A stretch of 12,346 bases of DNA, from contig SLGA01000238.1 of NCBI GenBank assembly GCA_007123985.1, forward strand, positions 1-12,346, read 5' to 3'. This stretch comes from Balneolaceae bacterium. Lineage in GTDB: Bacteria > Bacteroidota > Rhodothermia > Balneolales > Balneolaceae. Below, piece by piece: positions 1-6,713 of this stretch (position 1 is its first letter; every line of letters begins with the position of its first letter). The notes beneath the pieces were generated by a model. It saw only the letters and a list, made by a program, of their open reading frames with translations. It did not search any database and was not told the DNA's origin. The position numbers and the translations under genes are program-made.

Positions 1-1956
1 AGCCGCTGGAGAAATCATGGAAGCATGAATAATTGGAACAACTGGGTTCAAAGAATGCACAATTATGCCACTGACAGACCCGGATATTTACGGCAACATA
101 TAAAAGACCACTGGCCAGTGGGTGAAGAAAAGCAGGTAACAGTTGAAGTATCGAATTCCGATCGCGGTTACGTACGGATTAACAGATTGGATCTGATACC
201 ATCAATACCCGGAATTTCAAAGGATGTTTATCCATGGACAGGCACCTACTTCAGTGATGTCCCAATTACTCTTACTGTTCAGGAGTATTCCGGATTTCAA
301 TTTTCTTATTGGGAAGTTGGTGATGAACAACTGTATGATAAAGAAATAAGTTTATATCCAGGAGAGTTCAGTATTGTTAGAGCTGTTTTTGAAGAGCAGC
401 AAATATTTCAAATAGATCCATTTTCAATATCAGACAACTATTACCTGTTTGCCGGGTGGGATTCCGATCAGCCCGCCGGTACGTATCCCGGGTCGATGGC
501 ATTTGTTTATATGGATGAACCGGATCCCGGGCTTGATGCAGCCATTTCAGGCGTTGCATCCGGATCGTACGATTTTAGTTCCAGAACCCGAATCAACGGA
601 CTTGGTGACGACGGGTTTTCTTTCATCAATACCACCAATCCGGAGGGGAATCCCGGCTATCCCGGTACCCGCTTGGGCGGTGCAGTTTTAGTGCTCGATA
701 CGCGCAACATACCCGGTGCCGAAGTAGCATGGGAGGCTGGAACCGTTACACCCAACTCACGAATTTACAATCTGAGATTACAATATCGGGTGGGAAGTGA
801 AGGAGTATTTCGTGATGTGACAGACATTGATGGCAACCCTGTTGAATATCAGAGAAATGAAGAGGAGGGACATAGTGAATTTATCGGTCCGGTTGCGCTG
901 CCCGAAGATGCCATTGGCCAGCCCAGGGTTGAGCTTTTATGGCGCTACTACTACACCGGTGTGCAGCTCGAGCCGGAGAGCAATCAGCGATCGGAGCTCA
1001 ATATTTCCACCATACATATAGCGGCCGTTTCGGAAACCATGCAACCGGAGGCACACATATTGCGCGATGGTGCGTACGAGTTTACATCATGGTCGGAAGA
1101 TGCTGAAGCAGGAACCGCTCCGCCATCCATGGCATTTGCCTATATGAATCTTGCCGAACCGGGACTGGAGGCCTCTATTCTTGGGTTCACCTCCGGCGAA
1201 TTTAATCTCGATTCCCGCACACGAGTGAACGGTCTTGGTAATGCCGGTTTTTCATTTATCAATACGGCCAATCTTGAAGGCAACCCCGGCTATCCCGGGC
1301 GGCGGTTGGGTGGTGCTGTTCTGGCACTGAATACGGAAGGCCAGGGTTCTGTTGAAGTGGCTTGGACAGCGGGCACCATACTTGCCAATTCACGAATTTA
1401 CAATCTGCGCCTGCAGTACCGCACCTCGGTGGATGAGCCATTCAGAGATGTAATTGATCGCGACGGTAACCCGGTGGAATACAACCGCAATGTGTTCGAC
1501 GGGCACTCACTCAATATTGAACCCGTACTATTACCGGGGGATGCGGATGATCAGACCTACGTGCAGCTTTTCTGGCGCTACTACTATACCGGAGAGAGAG
1601 AGGATGAAGATAGCGGACAGCGTTCGCAGCTCAATATCTCGGAGATACGGGTTTCATCGCAGCCGCTTCTTGGCGGGGAGCCGGGTACACCGCAGGAATT
1701 TCAACTATATCAGAACTACCCCAATCCCTTTTATCCGCAAACCACCATTCGTTACGACCTGCCATCTCCACAGCATGTGCGAATGGATCTCTACACCATA
1801 ACCGGCCGCCATGTGGCCATACTTGAAAACCGGCAGCTGCAGGAGGGTCGACATAGTGTAACTGTGGATGCGGGCTCTCTGGCAAGCGGGATCTACATCT
1901 TTCGGCTGGTAACCGATGATTACTTGGAAACCGGCAAAATGAGCGTGATTAAGTAG
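1..1956 (+). CDS. Secreted CotH-like protein, C-terminal part, with tandem domains and T9SS sorting tail (5' partial)
   Basis: The reading frame is open from base 1, so the gene enters from the left and the ATG at 25 is internal; 651 residues are visible. Residues 1-46 (RW...W...V...Y..DRPGYLRQHI) match the end of the CotH kinase-like fold, an atypical protein-kinase family. Residues about 47-137 resemble the beta-rich domain that often follows CotH in Bacteroidota proteins (PWTGTYF, then a FSYWE ending). Two related domains of about 195 residues follow (148-342 and 359-553), which I do not recognise. Residues 567-651 are a type A T9SS sorting domain (NYPNPF, TxIRYDLP, SGIYIFRL, KMSVIK), so the protein is probably exported across the outer membrane and either anchored or released. 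The kinase active-site region is outside the window, so catalytic competence cannot be judged. The assignment rests on the C-terminal CotH signature plus the usual domain order; the sorting tail is the most certain part. Confidence 0.85.
   Translation, partial: SRWRNHGSMNNWNNWVQRMHNYATDRPGYLRQHIKDHWPVGEEKQVTVEVSNSDRGYVRINRLDLIPSIPGISKDVYPWTGTYFSDVPITLTVQEYSGFQFSYWEVGDEQLYDKEISLYPGEFSIVRAVFEEQQIFQIDPFSISDNYYLFAGWDSDQPAGTYPGSMAFVYMDEPDPGLDAAISGVASGSYDFSSRTRINGLGDDGFSFINTTNPEGNPGYPGTRLGGAVLVLDTRNIPGAEVAWEAGTVTPNSRIYNLRLQYRVGSEGVFRDVTDIDGNPVEYQRNEEEGHSEFIGPVALPEDAIGQPRVELLWRYYYTGVQLEPESNQRSELNISTIHIAAVSETMQPEAHILRDGAYEFTSWSEDAEAGTAPPSMAFAYMNLAEPGLEASILGFTSGEFNLDSRTRVNGLGNAGFSFINTANLEGNPGYPGRRLGGAVLALNTEGQGSVEVAWTAGTILANSRIYNLRLQYRTSVDEPFRDVIDRDGNPVEYNRNVFDGHSLNIEPVLLPGDADDQTYVQLFWRYYYTGEREDEDSGQRSQLNISEIRVSSQPLLGGEPGTPQEFQLYQNYPNPFYPQTTIRYDLPSPQHVRMDLYTITGRHVAILENRQLQEGRHSVTVDAGSLASGIYIFRLVTDDYLETGKMSVIK
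442..1026 (+). repeat. First copy of a tandem ~195-residue domain in the CotH-like protein
   Basis: This segment encodes a domain that recurs at 1075-1659. Shared landmarks are SMAF.YM, SRTR.NGLG..GFSFINT, EGNPGYPG.RLGGAVL, NSRIYNLRLQYR, RDV...DGNPVEY.RN, WRYYYTG and LNIS.I. In the 40-residue core beginning SRTR/RTR, 32 positions are identical between copies. The fold is unknown to me; a beta-rich, carbohydrate- or surface-binding module is only a guess. An 18-nt stretch (757-774) is identical to 1390-1407 in the second copy. Confidence 0.85.
1075..1659 (+). repeat. Second copy of the tandem ~195-residue domain
   Basis: This copy is collinear with 442-1026 and has nearly the same length, with no insertion in the conserved core. 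Most synonymous sites have diverged, so the duplication is not recent, but the WRYYYTG and GNPGYPG blocks are retained, which implies structural constraint. A linker of about 16 residues separates the copies, and a short Gly/Pro-rich linker precedes the sorting tail. Confidence 0.85.
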
Positions 1957-1976
1957 GTATGCAAAGGCAGGCATAC
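1957..1976 (+). terminator. Small hairpin directly after the CotH-like gene
   Basis: GTATGC (1957-1962) and GCATAC (1971-1976) form a perfect 6-bp stem around an 8-nt loop, starting at the base after the stop codon. No T-run follows, so a classic intrinsic terminator is not supported. It may act as a 3'-end stabilising structure or a weak terminator. Confidence 0.3.
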
Positions 1977-2130
1977 AACACTTTACTACACGCATATTTT
2001 ATAAACTTATGTTGAACTTTATACCTCATATAAGCCAAAGAAGTGAAGAGAAGCAAATGTTGACGTATGTATTAAGAAAGAGTATGTTCATCAATATTGT
2101 GTTATAGGGCTGACAATTTTCAAGACAAAA

Positions 2131-2928
2131 TTGAGATTAAATAACAAAATAGCATTAATAACGGGTGCCGCACGCGGGATTGGACAAGCCACTGCAGAGC
2201 TATTTCATAAGGAAGGGGCGCAAGTAATTGTTTCGGACATAAAGGATAAAAAAGGAAAAGCTATTGCCAGGAAATTGGGCTCGAACGCTGAATACCTGCA
2301 TCTAGATGTTGGAAAAGAAAGCGAGTGGATACGTACAACTGAATATATATTCGCTACTTACGGAAGGATTGATATATTAGTAAATAATGCAGGAATCACA
2401 GGAATTTTAGAGTCGACGGGACCTTGGGATGCTGAAAATTCTGATTTAAAAACCTGGGAAGAAGTTCACAGAGTTAATTCAACGGGCGTAATGCTTGGCT
2501 GTAAGTATGCAATCAGACTAATGAAAGAACTAGGCGGAAGCATTGTAAATCTATCTTCAAGAAGTGGAGTTGTAGGAATACCAGGTGCAGTTGCTTATGC
2601 ATCAAGTAAAGCAGCAGTAAGAAACCATACCAAAAGTGTTGCGCTTTATTGTGCAGAAAACGGATATAAAATCAGGTGCAATAGTGTTCATCCAGCGGCG
2701 ATAATGACACCAATGTGGGACGCAATGCTTGGAGAAGGAGAACAACGACAAAAGTTTATTGAAGATGTTGAACACGGCATCCCAATGGGGCACTTTGGAG
2801 AACCATCCGACGTAGCTTATGGGATTTTGTACTTAGCTGCTGACGAGAGCAAATATGTGACAGGTATTGAATTGAATATAGATGGTGGAATATTAGCAGG
2901 AAGTGAAGCGAAACCAAGAAAAGTTTAG
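2131..2928 (+). CDS. Short-chain dehydrogenase/reductase (SDR), probably NAD-dependent
   Basis: This is a classical SDR of 265 residues, the normal length for the family. The Rossmann motif TGAARGIG is at 11-18, NNAG at 85-88 and structural N116. The catalytic triad is S143, Y156 and K160 (YASSK). Asp36 at the end of strand 2 (VIVSDI) favours NAD(H) over NADP(H). The C-terminal GxxLNIDGG pattern is also typical. The overall style resembles the cyclopentanol, glucose or hydroxysteroid dehydrogenase branch, but the substrate cannot be read from sequence. The start is TTG at 2131: the frame is open upstream to 2047 without an ATG, and TTG places the canonical LNNKIALITG strand at the correct distance. 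No Shine-Dalgarno sequence is visible. The gene is visibly AT-richer than the CotH-like gene before it. A Crp/Fnr-family regulator follows 133 bp downstream on the same strand. Confidence 0.9.
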   Translation: MRLNNKIALITGAARGIGQATAELFHKEGAQVIVSDIKDKKGKAIARKLGSNAEYLHLDVGKESEWIRTTEYIFATYGRIDILVNNAGITGILESTGPWDAENSDLKTWEEVHRVNSTGVMLGCKYAIRLMKELGGSIVNLSSRSGVVGIPGAVAYASSKAAVRNHTKSVALYCAENGYKIRCNSVHPAAIMTPMWDAMLGEGEQRQKFIEDVEHGIPMGHFGEPSDVAYGILYLAADESKYVTGIELNIDGGILAGSEAKPRKV

Positions 2929-2946
2929 ATAATCGTTATGTGTAGA

Positions 2947-2975
2947 GCAATTCTTATGTATGTGTAAGAAGTTGC
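2947..2975 (+). terminator. Hairpin downstream of the SDR gene
   Basis: Bases 2947-2956 (GCAATTCTTA) pair with 2965-2975 (TAAGAAGTTGC) as a 10-bp stem with one bulged G and an 8-nt loop, 18 bases after the SDR stop. No T-run follows. It could be a terminator of the U-poor kind or a processed 3' end; function is inferred only from structure and position. Confidence 0.35.
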
Positions 2976-3061
2976 TGCCCGAGACTATATTTATCACGTA
3001 CGCTGTATAGCTGCCGGATCGTTACATATAGTTCGGAATTCTTAGTCATATTTATTACTCG

Positions 3062-3625
3062 ATGAATATTTTAGAAAAATTCCTACAGGATAGTCGTATT
3101 GAAGAATCCCACCGCTCAAAAATTCAGCAGGTTTTCAAAAAAACAAATCTTGATAAAGAGTCACATTTCATAGAACAAGGCCAGATTAACTCCAAGATTG
3201 GATTGGTGGAATCGGGCATCCTGATGTATATACAAACTGACGAAAACGGAAAATTTTGGGTTTGTGATTTTGCAGTAGAAGGAGAGTGGGTAACACAATA
3301 TCAGAGTGTCAGTCAGCAAATACCATCTCCATTGTCCATTATAACATTGGAGCCATCAATCATTCATGTTGTAATGTATCAGGAAATGTCAAAACTAAAT
3401 GAAGAAATTTCTGGCTTTGAAAGCCTTACACGCAGTATTGTAGAAAAAGAATTTTTCGATATGATTGAACGCTCTCATAGTTTACAGTCTTTAAATGCAC
3501 GTGAACGCTATGAACATATTTTAGAAAACCAACCCTATCTGTTACAACGCGTGCCCCAATATTACCTTGCAAGCTATCTTGGTATTGCACCTCAATCCCT
3601 AAGCAGGCTGCGAAACTCTCAATAG
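3062..3625 (+). CDS. Crp/Fnr-family transcriptional regulator
   Basis: This 187-residue protein has the size and layout of the short Bacteroidota Crp/Fnr regulators. An N-terminal cyclic-nucleotide-binding-like beta-roll spans about residues 25-115 (F-IEQGQ, GLVESGILMYI, FAVEGEWV), followed by a long dimerisation helix (about 116-140). A compact C-terminal helix-turn-helix lies at about 163-184 (VPQYYLASYLGIAPQSLSRL). The beta-roll lacks an obvious RxA phosphate-binding cassette and there is no cysteine cluster for an Fe-S centre, so the ligand is unknown and may be absent. The ATG at 3062 begins the typical N-terminus; no Shine-Dalgarno sequence is seen. Targets are unknown: the adjacent SDR and the downstream beta-barrel gene are candidates by position only. 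Confidence 0.88.
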   Translation: MNILEKFLQDSRIEESHRSKIQQVFKKTNLDKESHFIEQGQINSKIGLVESGILMYIQTDENGKFWVCDFAVEGEWVTQYQSVSQQIPSPLSIITLEPSIIHVVMYQEMSKLNEEISGFESLTRSIVEKEFFDMIERSHSLQSLNARERYEHILENQPYLLQRVPQYYLASYLGIAPQSLSRLRNSQ

Positions 3626-3643
3626 CGTTAGCTGAATCCTACC

Positions 3644-3871
3644 TAACGTGAGTTCGATATAAAATCATTGAATTTGGAAACATTAGAAGTCCCCTCCTTT
3701 CCAAGAAGGGCTCATTTTTTGCACACGTTAGCGAATTTAGGGGTGGTTGATTTAGGCTATTAAACTAATTTCACGATTATAAATTCATTTTAAGATCTGA
3801 AACCACCCCCGACCCCTCCTTACAAAGGAGGGGAGACACTTTCTCCAAATTCTTATCTCGAACTCACGTTA
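3644..3871. repeat. MITE/REPIN-like inverted-repeat element
   Basis: The gene-free gap between 3626 and 3956 is largely taken up by this element. Its ends are 19-bp inverted repeats with one mismatch: TAACGTGAGTTCGATATAA at 3644-3662 and the reverse complement of TAACGTGAGTTCGAGATAA at 3853-3871. The similarity continues inward in both arms (GAATTTGG, then CCCCTCCTTT), giving imperfect arms of about 65-70 bases. Each arm carries its own small hairpin: 3692-3710 with one mismatch, and 3813-3833 with a perfect 9-bp stem and 3-nt loop. An inner 9-bp pair, GGGGTGGTT (3740-3748) with AACCACCCC (3801-3809), adds a third helix. It has no coding capacity. This fits a non-autonomous mobile or palindromic intergenic repeat; copies elsewhere in the genome are not visible here. 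Confidence 0.7.
3692..3720 (+). terminator. Intrinsic terminator-like hairpin after the Crp/Fnr gene
   Basis: CCCTCCTT (3692-3699) pairs with AAGAAGGG (3703-3710) with one mismatch and a 3-nt loop. Four bases later a run of six T residues (3715-3720) follows. It lies within the left arm of the inverted-repeat element, so the element may supply the terminator for the upstream regulator gene. Confidence 0.5.
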
Positions 3872-3890
3872 CCTATTATTTCTTAACAAA

Positions 3891-3904
3891 TGTGAATGAT
3901 CACA
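3891..3904. promoter_or_regulatory. Crp-like palindrome upstream of the beta-barrel gene
   Basis: TGTGAATGATCACA carries the two half-sites TGTGA and TCACA of a Crp-type operator, separated by 4 rather than the classical 6 bases. It lies 52 bp before the ATG at 3957 and about 270 bp after the Crp/Fnr gene. Binding is speculative because of the short spacer. Confidence 0.25.
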
Positions 3905-3956
3905 GTCCGGTAAAATCAGAACTTTATTCTGTAATCTTAACCAAACAGGATTCATT

Positions 3957-4628
3957 ATGAAGACCCGGATTTATTCAGTATTGCTACTTATTTTTATCAT
4001 CTCAATATCTGCATCACTAAATGCTCAGGATGCAGAATCATGGAAGACCGAAAAAGGATTTGCACTGGTCTTTGGACTTTCACAACCGATCGCTCTTAAT
4101 GGTTTTAATGCTGAAATAAACTATATCCACAATCGGTATATTTTTGGATATTCACATGGAGTTTCACTTGATTTTGGAACGGACCTGGTGCCCGATTACC
4201 TCGAAGACCAAGGTGTGATAGCACATATGCCATTTTCTGCTGGCTTTGGGATTGGCTACCGTTTGTATGAGTGGCTAAACCTTCGGATTGAGCCAAAATG
4301 GCATCGTTTTGATTTTTACTACATCGATGAAGCACAAATTTCTGACAATCGAATTACATCAGACGCCAACAACATCTCCATTGGAATAGGATTATATGGA
4401 TTATTCAAGCCCTTCAGTAACTTGGATAACGCATTACAAGGTATAACTATAGCACCAAGCCTTCGTTTTTGGCCTACCATCATCAGCGACTTTGAAGGCC
4501 GCGCATATTCCTATCAAAATAAGTTCACAGACCAAACTGAAGAAATTAAAACTCCACACACAGGAATTAATTTTACGCCATTTATTTTAAATATAAGTGT
4601 TGGTTATAGCTTCAGGATGAGAAATTGA
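3957..4628 (+). CDS. Small outer-membrane beta-barrel protein, function unknown
   Basis: The 223-residue product begins with a clear Sec signal peptide (MKTR, then a hydrophobic stretch at 5-19), probably cleaved after LNA at residue 23. The mature part alternates aromatic and polar residues in strand-like blocks (FALVFGLSQPI, RYIFGYSHGVSLDFG, AGFGIGYRLYEWLNLRIEPKW) and ends ILNISVGYSFRMRN, which resembles the terminal beta-strand of outer-membrane barrels. It is probably an 8- to 10-strand barrel of the porin-like/OmpA-N class. I cannot name a family or substrate. The ATG at 3957 is the only start that gives the intact signal peptide. It is preceded by the inverted-repeat element and followed, convergently, by the BtuF-like gene 58 bp away. 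Confidence 0.75.
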   Translation: MKTRIYSVLLLIFIISISASLNAQDAESWKTEKGFALVFGLSQPIALNGFNAEINYIHNRYIFGYSHGVSLDFGTDLVPDYLEDQGVIAHMPFSAGFGIGYRLYEWLNLRIEPKWHRFDFYYIDEAQISDNRITSDANNISIGIGLYGLFKPFSNLDNALQGITIAPSLRFWPTIISDFEGRAYSYQNKFTDQTEEIKTPHTGINFTPFILNISVGYSFRMRN

Positions 4629-4686
4629 GGGAACATTTGTTTTTCATTTCAGGTGCAGTAGCAACAAGTTATCTGCATGCATATTT

Positions 4687-5427
4687 CTACGAAATAGCTC
4701 TTCTGAAAATATTCAGGTTTTTAAAGGCATGCACCATTCGTGAGCCGTACCAACTGAACCATTCACCATTAATCAGGATTATGTTTGACCCTGGGCAAGC
4801 GTTACTCACTTCTTTAATGTGCTTTTCTTTGAACGGGAAAGGTTCACTGCTCAGTAAGATGAGTTCCGGTTTTTTGAGGGAAAGGTCATACAGCGTGGTT
4901 TTTGGATACCGGATTTCATCAGCAAATACATTTTCAAGCTTCCAATGGTTTAAAACTGAATGTATGTAGGTATCATGGCCCACGCTCATCCAGGGGTCGC
5001 GCCAGATGAGATAAGCGGTGCTTAACGGTAATTCATCCGGTACCTGTTTCATCACTCCCTGAATGTTACTGATCAGATCTTTGGCTATCTCCTGTACACC
5101 ACATGTCCACCCGATATCGTGTATGGTAAAGAGCGCCTCTTCAATCGTGCTTATTTCAGTAACCATCACCCGAATATTCTTCTCCAGCTCTTCCACATCC
5201 TCCTGCCGGTTTTCCTCTTTATTTGCAAGTATCAGGTCGGGTTTCAGGGCTTTAATGGAATCAATTTTTGGATTTTTCGTACCGCCAATAATCGGTACGT
5301 TCTCTACGGCATCCTTTGGATGAATACAAAAACGTGTTCTTCCCACAACCCGGTGGCCAAGACCCAAGTCGAAAAGAAGTTCAGTAAGAGATGGCACAAG
5401 GCTAACAATCCTGTTTGGTGAATTCAT
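4687..5427 (-). CDS. BtuF-like periplasmic-binding-fold protein (helical-backbone metal receptor type) without signal peptide
   Basis: The 246-residue protein shows the class III substrate-binding fold (Peripla_BP_2). Residues 6-24 (RIVSLVPSLTELLFDLGLG), 44-68 (VPIIGGTKNPKIDSIKALKPDLIL) and the second-lobe blocks IWRDPWMSVG and LSLKKPELILLSSEPFPF match vitamin B12/iron-siderophore binding proteins. A long helix (about 95-130) connects the lobes. Family members usually carry a signal or lipoprotein peptide, but here the conserved fold begins at residue 6, so the product is predicted cytoplasmic unless the start is misplaced. Similar leaderless proteins are known in Bacteroidota. No ABC permease or ATPase gene lies nearby. 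Likely ligand: cobalamin or another corrinoid or metal chelate, by family only. The gene is transcribed divergently from the RND operon. Confidence 0.82.
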   Translation of the reverse strand: MNSPNRIVSLVPSLTELLFDLGLGHRVVGRTRFCIHPKDAVENVPIIGGTKNPKIDSIKALKPDLILANKEENRQEDVEELEKNIRVMVTEISTIEEALFTIHDIGWTCGVQEIAKDLISNIQGVMKQVPDELPLSTAYLIWRDPWMSVGHDTYIHSVLNHWKLENVFADEIRYPKTTLYDLSLKKPELILLSSEPFPFKEKHIKEVSNACPGSNIILINGEWFSWYGSRMVHAFKNLNIFRRAIS

Positions 5428-5628
5428 AAGCGGTTCATTCGAGATTCCCGGATCCTATTAAATCATGCTAAAAAATAGTGATTCGCTTTCGTACGAACTA
5501 AACTTGATTTACTTTAATGGAAAGCAGATCAAACGATAAAAGTTTCTGTTCGTCTAAGTTCAGAAAGAGCACGGATACAAAATCAGAAACTGATCGGGCT
5601 GAATGATAATAACTTTTGCTACATGTAA
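5428..5628. promoter_or_regulatory. Divergent intergenic region between the BtuF-like gene and the RND operon
   Basis: These 201 bp must hold the promoters of both divergent units. A perfect 10-bp palindrome TTCGTACGAA is at 5488-5497, and an 8-bp inverted pair AGTTTCTG / CAGAAACT is at 5541-5548 and 5584-5591. I could not identify convincing Bacteroidota -33/-7 boxes; TAACTTTTG at 5610-5618 is close to TAnnTTTG but one base too long. No riboswitch-like conserved box, such as a cobalamin element, was recognised. Confidence 0.4.
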
Positions 5629-6705
5629 ATGGCACATCAAAAAGCGTTTATTCTATTTACCATTTCTGTACTATTCTTGCTGTTTATGGTTTCTTGTGAA
5701 CCAACTGAAGAAACATCCGGATCAGGCAGTGCAACATCTATAACCGCAGCCGAAGCTCAGGTGCGAGACCTGACAGATGCTTTCACAGTTTCATCGGAGG
5801 TGATAGCCTATAAGCGCTCCTATGTAGCCTCGCGACTGTCCGGTCTTGTGGAGCAGGTAAACGTTGAGGAAGGGGAGGCTGTACAGGCCGGCGATGTAAT
5901 GGCCAGCCTGGATGTAAGGCAGCAAAGAGCAGACCTTAGAAGAGCGGAAGCTGCACTCCGGGAATCGAGAGATATATTTGAGCGAACACAGACTCTGTTT
6001 GAATCAGAAGCGGCTACGCGCGCAGAACTTCTTACTGCTGAACGAAATTTTGAACAGGCAGAAATTGATGTTGAAAGACTACAGCTCACTATTGAGTTTG
6101 GCACTGTGCGCTCACCAATAGATGGCGTGGTTACAGCCCGCCTGATTGAACCGGGAAATAACGTATCTGTAAATGAGCGCATGTTTACCGTAACCGATAT
6201 GAACCTTCTGGTTGTAAGGCCCGGCATATCAGAGATGAATCTGGCCGGGCTTGAAGAAGGGCAAAATGTAGATATACATCTTGATGTGTACCCCGATCGA
6301 ACATTCAGTGGAACCATAAGAAGGATATTTCCAAGTGTTGACGCAGCGTCGAGATTGTTTACGGTTGAAGTAGAGCTGCTGCAGGGAGAGGATAAACCGG
6401 TTGTTCGGCCGGGGTATCTGGCACGTGTTCGGTTTGCAGCCGATGAACGGCGAGAGGTGATATCGGTTCCTTCAGAGGCTGTTGCCGAACGGAATGGAGA
6501 TGCGGTTCTTTTTGTGCTCAATGAGGATGAAGATTCCGTAATTCTGACTCCCGTGGAAATCGGGGTGCAGCGCGATGGCTATGCTGAAATACGGAAGGGA
6601 ATTGAAGCGGGTACAAAAGTGGCAGCTGCCAACCTTGATGCACTGGATGACGGTACGGAAGTGCGCGTTGTTGGAACATTCCGCCGGCACGGATTCAGAA
6701 ATTGA
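5629..6705 (+). CDS. RND efflux periplasmic adaptor (membrane fusion protein), lipoprotein
   Basis: This is a 358-residue HlyD/AcrA-type adaptor linking an inner-membrane RND pump to an outer-membrane channel. A lipoprotein signal peptide ends in MVSC, with Cys23 as the lipidation site. The first lipoyl half-motif is at about 62-98 (ASRLSGLVEQVNVEEGEAV), a short alpha-helical coiled-coil hairpin at about 99-155 (ADLRRAEAALRESRDIFERTQ... and AERNFEQAEIDVERLQL), and the second lipoyl half at about 158-190 (TVRSPIDGVVTARLIEPG). A beta-barrel domain spans about 192-270 and a membrane-proximal domain about 275-350. The helical hairpin is short for an AcrA relative. The start at 5629 gives the complete lipoprotein leader. 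The stop codon TGA is embedded in the ribosome binding site of the pump gene, so the two are co-translated. Confidence 0.93.
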   Translation: MAHQKAFILFTISVLFLLFMVSCEPTEETSGSGSATSITAAEAQVRDLTDAFTVSSEVIAYKRSYVASRLSGLVEQVNVEEGEAVQAGDVMASLDVRQQRADLRRAEAALRESRDIFERTQTLFESEAATRAELLTAERNFEQAEIDVERLQLTIEFGTVRSPIDGVVTARLIEPGNNVSVNERMFTVTDMNLLVVRPGISEMNLAGLEEGQNVDIHLDVYPDRTFSGTIRRIFPSVDAASRLFTVEVELLQGEDKPVVRPGYLARVRFAADERREVISVPSEAVAERNGDAVLFVLNEDEDSVILTPVEIGVQRDGYAEIRKGIEAGTKVAAANLDALDDGTEVRVVGTFRRHGFRN

Positions 6706-6709
6706 GGAG
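6704..6709 (+). promoter_or_regulatory. Ribosome binding site of the RND pump gene
   Basis: GAGGAG lies 4 bases before the ATG at 6714 and shares bases with the stop codon of the adaptor gene (TGAGGAG). It favours ATG 6714 over the upstream in-frame TTG at 6702. Strong Shine-Dalgarno sequences are otherwise not evident in this window. Confidence 0.7.
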
Positions 6710-6713
6710 TCAA

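Noticed and set aside
2012..2034. Sigma-70-like promoter TTGAAC ... TATAAG upstream of the SDR
   Set aside because: The spacing is 11 bp instead of about 17, and Bacteroidota promoters use different boxes.
3641..3873. Integron attC recombination site (ACCTAAC ... GTTACCT)
   Set aside because: The outer bases resemble the RYYYAAC/GTTRRRY cores but do not pair fully, the 19-bp uninterrupted arms lack the L/R box spacing, the element is longer than typical attC sites, and no integrase or cassette array is seen.
4654..4677. TGCAG ... CTGCA hairpin between the barrel and BtuF-like genes as a bidirectional terminator
   Set aside because: The stem is only 5 bp with a 14-nt loop and no T-run on the appropriate sides.
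4625..4969. 114-codon open frame on the + strand starting with TTG
   Set aside because: It lies mostly antisense to the well-supported BtuF-like gene, has no recognisable domain or composition of its own, and begins at a TTG overlapping the barrel stop codon.
5820..6521. 233-codon open frame on the - strand within the adaptor gene
   Set aside because: Its Ser/Arg/Thr-rich composition is what the complement of the adaptor coding sequence would give; the + strand frame shows a complete adaptor with a lipoprotein leader.
6702..6713. TTG at 6702 as start of the pump gene
   Set aside because: It would place the start inside the Shine-Dalgarno region; ATG 6714 is preceded by GAGGAG at a suitable distance.
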